In this document: in pieces, positions 40,632 through 49,450 of the stretch
How the letters are laid out: every line of letters begins with the position of its first letter
Numbering within the stretch: the stretch's first letter is position 1
From: an uncultured bacterium
Lineage (GTDB): Bacteria > Bacteroidota > Bacteroidia > Bacteroidales > UBA932
Reading direction: 5' to 3'
Length of the DNA: 64,000 bases
NCBI GenBank assembly: GCA_949300025.1
Contig: CASGCS010000012.1
Span: 27,427 to 91,426, forward strand
Translations under genes and position numbers: made by a program
Notes under the pieces: model-generated
Database searches by the model: none
What the model was told of the DNA's origin: nothing
Seen by the model: only the letters and a program-made list of their open reading frames with translations

Positions 40632-41687
40632 ATGAAACATCTCATTATTTTTATTGCAGTATTATCGCTGTTTTTCGGCTGTTCATGCAATGGCAGACAC
40701 TCATTCTCTCACGAGGAGACCAACAGCGTATATTATTGGAAAACTACATTTTCCCTTGATTCAACAGTAATCGACTTTATACGCCGGCATCGCATCGGAC
40801 GTATTTATCTGCGCATGTTTGATGTTTCGGTTGACAATTTCGCGTATGGAGACAAGACCGTTCCCAATGCAACACTCAGAATCCCTTATGATACCTATTG
40901 TATATTAAAGGATTCACTGAAGGATGTTGAGTTTATTCCGGTGGTATATGTCACATTGGATGCATTAAAAGCCACAAAAGGGCATGAAGGCAGACTCGCC
41001 CGAAACGTTGTAACACGTGTCAGGAACATGTGTTCTTATAATGATCTGCCAAATGTAAAAGGCTTGCAGCTTGATTGTGACTGGACAGCCTCTACAGAGC
41101 AATCATTCTTTTCTCTGTGTGATTCTGCGAGGTTGGAAATAACCAGAAATAAATTGGTCTGGAATCTCAGTTCGACGATAAGGCTTCACCAACTTGCGAG
41201 GGAATGCCCACCGGTAGACTATGGGGTGCTGATGGTTTATAACACAGGCGATTTCAGCAACCCTGATGCAGCGAACTCCATATTGGATGAGAGGGATGTA
41301 AAGCCCTACCTGGAACATCTCAAAGGCTACCCTCTCCATCTTGATGTGGCATATCCCACCTATTCCTGGCAACTGCTGTTTCATAAACGCAGGTTTGCGG
41401 GAATCCTAAACGGAGTGGATGTAACCGATACCGCAGAATTCAAATGCGACAAGACCCATAACACCTACCGATGCCTTGAGGAGATGGCATACAAGAATAC
41501 CATAATCCGGAAAGGCGACATTATTAGATCTGAGACATCAACATTCCAAGATATTGCACGTGTCAAGACGCTGATTGACAAGGAACTTGCTAACCGTCAG
41601 CACAGCAATATATTATATCATTTTGACCTGCAAAACTTTTCAAAATACTCCGACAATGAAATCCAAAATATACTGTCGTTTAAGTAG
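40632..41687 (+). CDS. Lipoprotein with a TIM-barrel-like (DUF3142-like) domain
   Basis: A 351-residue lipoprotein (lipobox LFFGC, Cys17). The body has the strand-helix pattern of a TIM barrel, including RIGRIYLRMFDVSVD near 54-68, VEFIPVVYVTLDAL near 96, the acidic VKGLQLDCDWTASTEQSFFS near 134-153 and VDYGVLMVYNTGDF near 192. The QLDCDW step resembles the active-site strand of DUF3142-type proteins, which are related to glycosidases; this is a weak similarity. Its 3' end overlaps the next gene by 32 bases, which implies tight coupling. Confidence 0.6.
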   Translation: MKHLIIFIAVLSLFFGCSCNGRHSFSHEETNSVYYWKTTFSLDSTVIDFIRRHRIGRIYLRMFDVSVDNFAYGDKTVPNATLRIPYDTYCILKDSLKDVEFIPVVYVTLDALKATKGHEGRLARNVVTRVRNMCSYNDLPNVKGLQLDCDWTASTEQSFFSLCDSARLEITRNKLVWNLSSTIRLHQLARECPPVDYGVLMVYNTGDFSNPDAANSILDERDVKPYLEHLKGYPLHLDVAYPTYSWQLLFHKRRFAGILNGVDVTDTAEFKCDKTHNTYRCLEEMAYKNTIIRKGDIIRSETSTFQDIARVKTLIDKELANRQHSNILYHFDLQNFSKYSDNEIQNILSFK

Positions 41688-43773
41688 CGTGATTGTACTG
41701 ACATTCGTGCTGTCTGTTCATACTTTTGCCTGTGGTCCATACCCTCCGATTATCCCTACACCTAAATTTTTCACTTCCAATTGGGATGGCTTGATGAGCC
41801 GGGATTTTAACAAGCAGGAGAATCTGAGATTATGGCAAAAACTCACATCCAAGAAAATACCTTTAGAAGATATAGAGCAGGCTGTATATAAAGACAACAG
41901 TGATGTGTATGCCGATGTGTTCTGTTACTACGGGAACATACATACAGATAATCTTTTCTACATTTATCTACAGAACACACGCGATTCTGAACTTTATGAT
42001 TTCCTTGTAACTGCTAAAATGATGGAAGAGAGATGGGCGGAAATCAATTCTCCATGGTACTACCCGGCTACACGGGGATATGGTTATGCGGCAGATAACT
42101 TCCAGTATATTATTGACAGGTGCAACGATTATAAAGGGATACGCCTGAAGGACCGCTACGCATTACAGGCTGTACGCGCCCTCTTTGTATCACGCAGATA
42201 CGATGAATGTATAGAGTATTTTAAAAAGGCTTTCCATAACTTTCCGGACTCCAATCTTTTCAAGCGTATGGCAATGGGATATGTTGCCGGATGCTGGGCA
42301 AGGTTTGGAGAAATAGACAAAGCAAATGAATATTTCGCGAAATCGGGTGACATATCTTCAATAAAAACAGAGAATCTTGTTGCATTTATGGCCGAACGTA
42401 ATCCTGACAGTCCGGAATTGATGTCATATATTCAAAGTTGCGCCGATGATTCGGCAAAGTTTTGTACAATCAGACCTGTTGCAGAACAATTGCTTCGTAC
42501 AGACAGAGTAAAGAACCGTGGTGATTGGGAATTTGCCTTAGCCTATATGCATGGAGAGTTCTATGCAGACTATGACAAGGCATCACAATATATCCACAAG
42601 GCTTTGCATCATAAGTTTTCGTCTGATGATTTGCGTGACCATGCCCGTGCTTACCGCATGAAAATTGATGCGGAAAATGGCAACAGTTCTTCACTTTTAG
42701 CCGATTTGAAGTGGATGGAATCAAAAATAGATATGTTTTCACCGGATGCTGATGAATGGAATGGGATATTACAGAATATTGTCTATGCCGGTTTAGTGCC
42801 GGAATTGTGGAATAGAAAGAATTATACAACGGCTATATTACTGTGTGGCTATGCCGACAATCTTATTTACAGCAAACGCCATATTCGATTATACGGATCG
42901 TCAAATAACCTTTATTCATTGAACTTAGGATCTTTAAGGCAGAGTGAAGACCTTTGGAACGGTCATGATTATTGCTCGCTCTCGTTCCAATTGATGGGAT
43001 CACTGACTTCGGAACAGTTGATAAATGTCAAACATGAGATAGAAACCGACAATCAACTGTTTGCTTATTTGAAAAAATATGCCCGACACGATTCTGACTA
43101 CATCAACGAACTTATCGGGACTCTTGCGCTCCGTGAAGAAAACTATCAAAGGGCACTCCTCTATTTTTCAGATGTTTCCGATAGATATCTGCGAACTATG
43201 AATATCTATAAGACACGCTACCTTAACCGGGATCCGTTCGCACCTTATGATGGAGGGTATTATAAAGATGAATACGGAGAATGGGTAATCAAACAAAGTA
43301 CACATAGATTCTTGAAAGACAAATACAGTAAATACAGGTTTGCCAAAAGAATGCTGGAACTGCAAAACCAAATGAAGTATGGAAAAAGTGCAGACGAGAG
43401 AGGAATGGCAAGGCTGAAATATGCAATAGGCCGTCGCAACTCCTTTGAAGATTGCTGGGCTTTAACACAGTATTGGAGAGGAGAATATGTAGGATTATTT
43501 GAGCCTTTGCTATATTATGGGCCTGATGATAATTACGTAAAGAATTATGACGACATATTATATGATTACGAGAGGACAATCGGTCGTGAAAAAACGGAGA
43601 AAATCTATCAGGATGAAATAAAAAAAGCCATGTCGATGCTCCGGTCCGACGAATATATAGCAGAAGCAAATTATATGTTAGGATATTTTGGGGCTGTGAT
43701 TAGGGACTATGGCAACACCGCCGCAGCACAACACATCAAGGCTTCATGCGATAATTGGCAGCAATGGTTGTAA
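41656..43773 (+). CDS. Large exported helical-repeat protein, unknown function
   Basis: A 705-residue protein with an N-terminal signal sequence ending near HTFACGPYPP, which could be a lipobox (Cys26) or an ordinary cleavage site. The remainder is helical with TPR/Sel1-like units, for example YDECIEYFKKAFHNFPDSNL near 176-195 and NYQRALLYFSDVSDRYLR near 496. Aromatic residues are frequent. It has no recognised domain. The start overlaps the DUF3142-like gene. It ends three bases before the right 34-base repeat, so it is the last gene of the island. Confidence 0.7.
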   Translation: MKSKIYCRLSSVIVLTFVLSVHTFACGPYPPIIPTPKFFTSNWDGLMSRDFNKQENLRLWQKLTSKKIPLEDIEQAVYKDNSDVYADVFCYYGNIHTDNLFYIYLQNTRDSELYDFLVTAKMMEERWAEINSPWYYPATRGYGYAADNFQYIIDRCNDYKGIRLKDRYALQAVRALFVSRRYDECIEYFKKAFHNFPDSNLFKRMAMGYVAGCWARFGEIDKANEYFAKSGDISSIKTENLVAFMAERNPDSPELMSYIQSCADDSAKFCTIRPVAEQLLRTDRVKNRGDWEFALAYMHGEFYADYDKASQYIHKALHHKFSSDDLRDHARAYRMKIDAENGNSSSLLADLKWMESKIDMFSPDADEWNGILQNIVYAGLVPELWNRKNYTTAILLCGYADNLIYSKRHIRLYGSSNNLYSLNLGSLRQSEDLWNGHDYCSLSFQLMGSLTSEQLINVKHEIETDNQLFAYLKKYARHDSDYINELIGTLALREENYQRALLYFSDVSDRYLRTMNIYKTRYLNRDPFAPYDGGYYKDEYGEWVIKQSTHRFLKDKYSKYRFAKRMLELQNQMKYGKSADERGMARLKYAIGRRNSFEDCWALTQYWRGEYVGLFEPLLYYGPDDNYVKNYDDILYDYERTIGREKTEKIYQDEIKKAMSMLRSDEYIAEANYMLGYFGAVIRDYGNTAAAQHIKASCDNWQQWL

Positions 43774-43775
43774 TT

Positions 43776-43809
43776 ATCTGTTAAACTTTGCAGAATGGCA
43801 CAAATTTAG
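43776..43809 (+). repeat. 34-base direct repeat, right copy
   Basis: Exact copy of 35658-35691. Its minus-strand TAAATTTG points back into the island, where no gene is placed to use it, so it looks like a displaced duplicate of the M16-gene promoter region. Confidence 0.95.
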
Positions 43810-43842
43810 CACGCTTTTTTTTCTTGGAACATCATTTTTTTA

Positions 43843-43850
43843 TAAATTTG
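43843..43850 (+). promoter_or_regulatory. -7 promoter element of the TPR-U32 operon
   Basis: TAAATTTG fits TAnnTTTG about 65 bases upstream of the TPR gene. A CTTG at 43823-43826 is closer than the usual -33 spacing. Confidence 0.55.
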
Positions 43851-43914
43851 TCATGCTTTAGACTGAAGAGAAAAAGTATTTTATTTATAACTTAGTATAA
43901 AACAAATTGTTACA

Positions 43915-44838
43915 ATGAAAAAAATCTGTAAAACATTATGCGTAGCCCTGATTGCGACATTTGGTTTTTCAACTGTATATGCGCAAGACATGGCACAGGC
44001 TACTGAAATTTTCAACGGCGCGGTTACAGCATTGAATGAAGACCGCGACAATGACGCTCTTACCGGATTCCAGAAGGCAATGGAGATGGCTGCCGCTGCG
44101 GGAGAAGAGGGTGCGACTCTGGTGAATGACTGTAAAGGCGTTATTCCTGGTATCCTGTTGAAGATGGGACAGACTGCTGCCAACAATCAGGATATCGACG
44201 GTGCCATTGCAAAACTTAACGAGGCGGTTGCCAAGGCGGAAGAGTATGGCAATGCCGAGATTGCCGCAAAGGCGAAAGATCTTATCCCTGTTGTCATTAT
44301 GGCAGACGGAAACACTCTTTACAATGCAAAACAGTATGCTGAGGCTATTGCAGAGTTCGAGAAAGTTCTTCAGTATGATCCTGAAAACGGCATGGCTTAC
44401 CTTATGATAGGAAGGGCAAAGAACGGTCTTGGCGATGAGGCTGCTGCTGTTGCCAATCTGGAGAAGGCTGCGACAATGGGCCAGCAGGCAAATGCAAACA
44501 AGTTGCTGCTTGGTATTTTCGCCAACAAGGCGGCTGCCGCATACAAGGGCAAGAACAATGCCGCTGCATACGAGAATGCAGTGAAAGCCAGCGAGTATGG
44601 CGACAACGCACAGGTTTACATGATTGGCGGAATCGCTGCTTACAATCTCAAGAAGTATGACCAGGCGGTTGCAATGCTTGGCAAGGCAAAACCCAGCAAC
44701 TCTATAAGCTATTATCTTGCAAGGGCCTATGAGGACATGGGCAACAGCGCAAAGGCTTGCGAGTATTACAACAAGATTGCAAACGACGCAAATTTCGGAG
44801 CATACGCAAAGAGCAAGATTTCGGCATTATGCAAATAG
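43915..44838 (+). CDS. Periplasmic tetratricopeptide-repeat protein
   Basis: A 307-residue exported protein (signal peptide 1-23, ending STVYAQ) made almost wholly of TPR-like helices rich in alanine, asparagine and lysine, for example YAEAIAEFEKVLQYDPENGM near 142-161 and KKYDQAVAMLGKAKPSNS near 247. The partner is unknown. Codon usage and alanine richness resemble the TPR lipoprotein at 15215-16870. It heads a run of six closely packed plus-strand genes, and the next start lies ten bases inside it. Confidence 0.8.
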   Translation: MKKICKTLCVALIATFGFSTVYAQDMAQATEIFNGAVTALNEDRDNDALTGFQKAMEMAAAAGEEGATLVNDCKGVIPGILLKMGQTAANNQDIDGAIAKLNEAVAKAEEYGNAEIAAKAKDLIPVVIMADGNTLYNAKQYAEAIAEFEKVLQYDPENGMAYLMIGRAKNGLGDEAAAVANLEKAATMGQQANANKLLLGIFANKAAAAYKGKNNAAAYENAVKASEYGDNAQVYMIGGIAAYNLKKYDQAVAMLGKAKPSNSISYYLARAYEDMGNSAKACEYYNKIANDANFGAYAKSKISALCK

Positions 44839-46682
44839 AGCTTGAGCTTCTGGCTCCGGCTAAAAACAGAGAGATCGGCATTGCGGCAGTAGACTGCGGT
44901 GCCGATGCTCTGTATATGGCAGGACCTGAATTCGGTGCGCGCGAGGCGGCGGGCAACACCATGGAGGAGGTTGCCCGGACCGTGGAGTATGCGCGGCGTT
45001 TTGGAGTGAAGGTTTACCTTACGCTCAATACCATTTTATATGAAAATGAGTTGCCCGCCGCCCGGAAGATGGTTTACGATGCATACGAAGCGGGGTGCGA
45101 TGCCGTGATAGTGCAGGATATGGCATTGCTTAAAATGGAACTTCCCCCGATAAGGCTCTTCGCCTCCACCCAGGCGAACATATCTACAGTGGAGCAGGCT
45201 TGCTTTTTAAGGGACTTGGGGTTCGACAGGTTGATTCTGGCCCGGGAACTGAGCCTTGAGCAGATTGCCATGATAAAGAGAGCCACCGGCATGGATATAG
45301 AATGTTTTGTGCATGGCGCCCTGTGTGTGAGTTACAGCGGACAGTGCTACCTGAGCGAATATCTGACCGGCAGAAGCGCCAACAGGGGCTGTTGTGCCCA
45401 GGTTTGTCGCTCGCTCTATACGCTTGCCGACGCTTCGGGCAGGGTCTATGCCCGCAACCAGCCGCTGCTTTCGCTGCGCGACCTTAACCTGAGCAGGCGC
45501 ATACCGGATCTGGTCGGGGCCGGCGTGACTTCGTTTAAAATTGAGGGGCGTCTGAAGAACAGTTCCTATGTAAAAAACAGCGTACGGCTCTACAGGAGTG
45601 TAATAGACAGTTTCATCGCAGAAAATCCGGGGTATGCGCGCGCTTCTTCCGGTTCTCCCTGCGGAGGTTTTGTCCCGGATGCTGCCCTCACCTTCAACAG
45701 AGGTTTTACCGAGTATTTCATAGACGGCAGGAGGGGCAAGTGGAGCAGCGCCACCGCTGCAAAATATATTGGCGAGAAAGTGGGCAAGGTTACATCAAGC
45801 GGTAAATCTGCCGGAGGGACTCTTTGGTTCGAATATGACAGGGAAAATGGTGCGGCTCCTGTCGTAAACGGAGACGGACTCTGTTTTGTGCAGAAAAACG
45901 GCGAAATTACAGGGTTGAGGGCCAACAGCTGTTCTGCAAACAGGGTGGCTACAACCGAAGATCTGACCGTCTGTCCGGGTACTCCAATTTACAGGAATTT
46001 CAACTTTGCCTTTGAAAGGGAGCTGGAAAAGAACATGCCCCGGCGCCTTGTGGAGGTCGCTCTGGAGATAGAAGCCGCTGCATCCGGAAAACTGCTGGTC
46101 AAGGCAATGCCGGAGCGGGGCGGACTTTTGGAGATGGAATTTGAAGCGTCTTTTCCGCCCGCATCGAACCGCACTCTCGCCCTTGAAAACATAACAAGAC
46201 AGTTCGGCAAAACGAGCGGGATATTTTCGTTCAAGGTCGTAAAAAGTTCTTTCCCCGGCGAAGTTCCGTTTATTCCCCTGTCGCGGCTGAACGGGATGCG
46301 GCATGATTTGGCCCGGGCGATTTCGGAGGCCGACGGGCGGAAAAGACGGAATACGGCCGCTCCGCCCCGCTCCGGTATCTCTGTTCCAAAACTGTCGGAG
46401 ACCAATCTTACATATCTTGCAAACTGCTCCAACAGCCTTTCAAGAGAACTTTATGCCGGCTGCGGTGCAAAGGAGATAGCCCCGGCATACGAGTTGGAGC
46501 ATAAATCCGGAGTTGAACTGATGCGTACAAAATATTGCATAAGATATGAACTGGGATTCTGTCACAAGGCAGATCCGGAGCGGGCAAAACAGATACAGGA
46601 GCCGCTTTGGCTGGTTAACGGAGGAAAAAGATTGAAACTGAGCTTCGACTGCTGCAGATGCCAGATGTTTGTAATTGGATAA
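44829..46682 (+). CDS. U32 family peptidase (collagenase-like)
   Basis: A 617-residue U32 protein. The family signature lies near residues 158-192: ECFVHGALCVSYSGQCYLSE followed by GCCAQVCR, with the conserved cysteines expected to hold an iron-sulfur cluster. The N-terminal barrel includes ELLAPAKNREIGIAAVDCGA and LTLNTILYENEL. The long C-terminal part matches the DUF3656-type extension. Relatives (E. coli TrhP, RlhA) take part in RNA hydroxylation rather than proteolysis, so the peptidase name may mislead. The ATG at 44829 overlaps the TPR gene by ten bases. Confidence 0.92.
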   Translation: MQIELELLAPAKNREIGIAAVDCGADALYMAGPEFGAREAAGNTMEEVARTVEYARRFGVKVYLTLNTILYENELPAARKMVYDAYEAGCDAVIVQDMALLKMELPPIRLFASTQANISTVEQACFLRDLGFDRLILARELSLEQIAMIKRATGMDIECFVHGALCVSYSGQCYLSEYLTGRSANRGCCAQVCRSLYTLADASGRVYARNQPLLSLRDLNLSRRIPDLVGAGVTSFKIEGRLKNSSYVKNSVRLYRSVIDSFIAENPGYARASSGSPCGGFVPDAALTFNRGFTEYFIDGRRGKWSSATAAKYIGEKVGKVTSSGKSAGGTLWFEYDRENGAAPVVNGDGLCFVQKNGEITGLRANSCSANRVATTEDLTVCPGTPIYRNFNFAFERELEKNMPRRLVEVALEIEAAASGKLLVKAMPERGGLLEMEFEASFPPASNRTLALENITRQFGKTSGIFSFKVVKSSFPGEVPFIPLSRLNGMRHDLARAISEADGRKRRNTAAPPRSGISVPKLSETNLTYLANCSNSLSRELYAGCGAKEIAPAYELEHKSGVELMRTKYCIRYELGFCHKADPERAKQIQEPLWLVNGGKRLKLSFDCCRCQMFVIG

Positions 46683-46701
46683 AAATACCTATTTTTACAC
46701 C

Positions 46702-47829
46702 ATGCGTTTTTCTCAGATCATAGGCCACGGCGAGATAGTGGAAAAGTTGCGCGAACTTGTAGACAGCGGACGGATGCCCGGCACTCTGCTCTTTTCGGAG
46801 CAGCCCGGATGCGGAGCCCTTGCCCTCGCTCTTGCAACCATTTCATATATGTTCTGCAGGGAGCGCTCCGGCGGCGATTCCTGCGGAAAATGCCCGCAGT
46901 GCGTAAAGACCGACAAACTGGTCCATCCAGATCTCCATTTTACCTTTCCTCTCAACACTTCTGTTCTGATAGGCAAGGACAAACGGGCGGAAATAGACGA
47001 GTTTTATCCTCTCTGGAGAGAGATAGCCGTTGAGAACCCGTATTTTACCGAGCAACAGCTTTACAGAAAGTTCGGTATAGAAAACAAATTTGGAACGATA
47101 AGCGTAAGCGAAGCCAATGCAATCATACGGAAACTGAGTCTCAGTTCCTATGAAGGGGGCATAAAGGTAATGCTTGTCCTTTTTGCGGAACGCATGAACC
47201 AGGAGGCTGCGAACAAACTGCTGAAGTCTCTGGAAGAGCCTACCGCGGGAACATACTATTTCCTTGTGTCGCAGAATCCCGAGAAGATAATTTCTACAAT
47301 CTTGAGCCGTTGCATGATAATTGAGGTGCCTCCCATAGAGCGTGCGCAACTGGCCGAAAAGATTGCCGGAGAGTTCGGAATGAGCATGGAAGATGCCGCG
47401 ATATGGGCCAGATATGCGGCTGGAAGTTACGGCAAGGCTCTGGAACTTATTGAAGCGGAAAATTCCGGCAATGAATATTTCAACACTTTCGTATCTTTGC
47501 TGTCTCTTTCAGTAAAGAAAGACATGCTCGGACTTCTCGATCTGGGCACCCTGATGGCAAAATGGGGCAAGGAGGAGCAGAAAGAGTTCTGCCTGCGCTC
47601 CCTGGAGACATTGAGGAAAATTTATGCAATGAGCATAGGAGTGGAGGAGATTGCCTACAGTCCGGCCGCAGAAGCGGAAAAACTGAAAAAATTGTCGGGA
47701 TATTTGAAAAAAGAGATATATGTGAAGGGGTATGAGTATTTGAACAATGCAATTGTATGCATAGAGAGGAATGTGAACCCCAAATTTATTTTTTGCGATT
47801 TGTGCAATCGCTTTTACTATAACGCATGA
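46702..47829 (+). CDS. holB: DNA polymerase III subunit delta-prime
   Basis: A 375-residue clamp-loader subunit. The zinc motif is visible as CRERSGGDSCGKCPQC near residues 53-68. The P-loop is degenerate (SEQPGCGALALAL lacks the lysine), as expected for the non-hydrolysing delta-prime subunit, while the SRC motif ILSRCMIIEVPPIER near 206 is kept. NQEAANKLLKSLEEPTAGTY near 171 is characteristic. The ATG at 46702 is preferred over a TTG nine codons earlier. It overlaps the PSP1-like gene by four bases. Confidence 0.9.
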   Translation: MRFSQIIGHGEIVEKLRELVDSGRMPGTLLFSEQPGCGALALALATISYMFCRERSGGDSCGKCPQCVKTDKLVHPDLHFTFPLNTSVLIGKDKRAEIDEFYPLWREIAVENPYFTEQQLYRKFGIENKFGTISVSEANAIIRKLSLSSYEGGIKVMLVLFAERMNQEAANKLLKSLEEPTAGTYYFLVSQNPEKIISTILSRCMIIEVPPIERAQLAEKIAGEFGMSMEDAAIWARYAAGSYGKALELIEAENSGNEYFNTFVSLLSLSVKKDMLGLLDLGTLMAKWGKEEQKEFCLRSLETLRKIYAMSIGVEEIAYSPAAEAEKLKKLSGYLKKEIYVKGYEYLNNAIVCIERNVNPKFIFCDLCNRFYYNA

Positions 47830-48962
47830 GTGATATGGATAACAATAAAATCTACGATTGTCTGAGAGGATGCCAGATAGGTGCGGCAGAGGGAGATTCC
47901 AAATCTTACACTTACGATCCCAGCTGTTGCAAACTGGCCGTTTTCAACTGGCTGGAGGGAATTACGCAGCAGGAGATGGAACTCTATTTTGAAGTAAGGT
48001 TCAAGAATACGCGCAAGGGAATCTATAAAAATGAGTCGGAGCAGAATCTCAAGACCGGAGATATTGTGGTTGTCGAGGCACAGAACGGCTGCGATGTAGG
48101 TATCATTACAATAGCCGGTCCCATGGTTGCCCGGCAGATGTTGCGCAACAACATAGACCCGTCGGGATATGAGTTCAAGAAGATTTACAGAAAGGCCCGT
48201 CCGGCAGATATTGAAAAGTGGCAGCATGCAATTGCCCGCGAACACAGGACAATGATAAGGGCAAGGCAGATAGCGGCAGATCTTGCTCTCGACATGAAGA
48301 TTGGAGATGTGGAGTTCCAGGGCGACGGTTCAAAGGCTATCTTCTATTATATTGCAGATGAAAGGGTGGATTTCAGACAGCTTATCAAGAATTTTGCAGA
48401 AGAGTTCAAGATAAGAATCGAGATGAAGCAGATTGGCGCGCGACAGGAGGCAGGCCTGATAGGCGGTCTTGGAGTTTGCGGACAGGCTCTCTGCTGTTCC
48501 CGCTATATGAACGTTTTCAAGTCTATCACCACCCAGGCGGCAAGATGCCAGGATCTGTCGCTGAATCCGCAAAAGCTGGCAGGACAATGCGGCAAGCTCA
48601 AATGCTGTATAAATTACGAAGCGGCAGTTTACAGAGACGCTCTGGAAAAATTGCCGAAGGTGAGTGAGCCGTTGCGTCTTGAAGACGGAAATGCATATCT
48701 GATAAAGACAGATATACTGAAAGGGATAATGTGGTTTTCATACGATGCCTCAAGTACAGCCAACCTGATACCGGTAAGCAAGGAAAATGTTTTCAAGATA
48801 TTGGAAATAAACAGAAAAGGCAAAGCGGCAAGGTCGCTTGCCGATGCCGGATCCCAGAAAGAGAAGACACACGACTTCCTGAGTGCGGTAGACGAAGAGA
48901 GTATCTCAAGATTCGATGAGTCGAAACGCAGCAACAAAAAGAGCAGAAAAAGAGGAAGATGA
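47826..48962 (+). CDS. PSP1 C-terminal domain protein (RicT-like)
   Basis: A 378-residue protein with the PSP1/RicT domain: YFEVRFKNTRKGIYKNES near residue 56, the central helical part, and the cysteine-rich signature LIGGLGVCGQALCCSRYM near 210-227 and LAGQCGKLKCCINYE near 250. Related RicT (YaaT) of Bacillus joins an iron-sulfur complex that affects RNA processing and development. The C-terminal 60 residues form a Lys/Ser-rich tail. The gene shares four bases with holB and four with gldH. This holB-PSP1-gldH order is typical of Bacteroidota. Confidence 0.9.
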   Translation: MSDMDNNKIYDCLRGCQIGAAEGDSKSYTYDPSCCKLAVFNWLEGITQQEMELYFEVRFKNTRKGIYKNESEQNLKTGDIVVVEAQNGCDVGIITIAGPMVARQMLRNNIDPSGYEFKKIYRKARPADIEKWQHAIAREHRTMIRARQIAADLALDMKIGDVEFQGDGSKAIFYYIADERVDFRQLIKNFAEEFKIRIEMKQIGARQEAGLIGGLGVCGQALCCSRYMNVFKSITTQAARCQDLSLNPQKLAGQCGKLKCCINYEAAVYRDALEKLPKVSEPLRLEDGNAYLIKTDILKGIMWFSYDASSTANLIPVSKENVFKILEINRKGKAARSLADAGSQKEKTHDFLSAVDEESISRFDESKRSNKKSRKRGR

Positions 48963-49450
48963 AAGTGCTGTATTCTCTCTTTTTGCTGATTCTGCCGCTG
49001 CTGTTCAGCTGTCGGACAGATGAAGGGATGAACTGGGGGATTGAAACCTTCGCTTATAATGAAGGATGGAACAGAACGGTCTCATTCAATCTCGACCTGC
49101 CTGACAGCACAGAGATGTTTGGAATGGAAATCTGTGCACAGATATATGAAAAGAAGGCGGTCGTCGGTAAAATGTCGCTGCCTGTTGTCATGACTTTCAT
49201 GGCTCCTGACAGCACCTTATACCGCGATACACTGAGGTTCCCGTTGAATGTGCAGCGCAACGACAGAGACCATTACAACAGGAACGGGCATCTGATTACC
49301 GTAAACTGGCCATACAGGGAGGGTATCATAAACAGAAAGCCCGGCCGGTGGATTGTCTCCATGGAGCATGGCGGCGGGTCTTGCGACGGGCTGCCTGCAG
49401 AAAATGTATTGGCCATAGGGGTTTCTGTAAATATAGACAAAAGGCAATGA
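48959..49450 (+). CDS. gldH: Gliding motility-type lipoprotein GldH
   Basis: A 163-residue lipoprotein (lipobox LLFSC, Cys18) of the GldH family, defined in gliding flavobacteria but also kept in non-motile Bacteroidales. Supporting features are WNRTVSFNLDLPDSTEMFGM near residues 40-59, RDTLRFPLNVQ near 90 and PGRWIVSMEHGGG near 129, together with its position directly after the PSP1 gene. No other gliding genes are in the window, so motility should not be inferred. The ends overlap both neighbours (ATGA type). Confidence 0.85.
   Translation: MKVLYSLFLLILPLLFSCRTDEGMNWGIETFAYNEGWNRTVSFNLDLPDSTEMFGMEICAQIYEKKAVVGKMSLPVVMTFMAPDSTLYRDTLRFPLNVQRNDRDHYNRNGHLITVNWPYREGIINRKPGRWIVSMEHGGGSCDGLPAENVLAIGVSVNIDKRQ

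Larger units (their letters stand above)
35692..43775. mobile_element. Inferred genomic island bounded by 34-base direct repeats
   Basis: About 8.1 kb between the two copies of an exact 34-base repeat. Outside lie two divergent ordinary genes (M16-type and TPR), which would share one promoter region if the interval and one repeat were removed. Inside are accessory genes: an AAA ATPase, an AbiEii fragment, LytTR, a NAGPA-type protein, an ART-like fragment and three exported proteins of unknown role. No integrase, transposase or relaxase is visible, so mobility is inferred from the repeats and content only. Confidence 0.55.

Noticed and set aside
35658..43809. Insertion sequence with terminal inverted repeats
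   Set aside because: The 34-base copies are direct, not inverted, and no transposase-like gene lies between them.
48959..49450. Inference of gliding motility from gldH
   Set aside because: GldH-type lipoproteins are retained in non-gliding Bacteroidales, and no other gliding or type IX secretion core gene is in the window.
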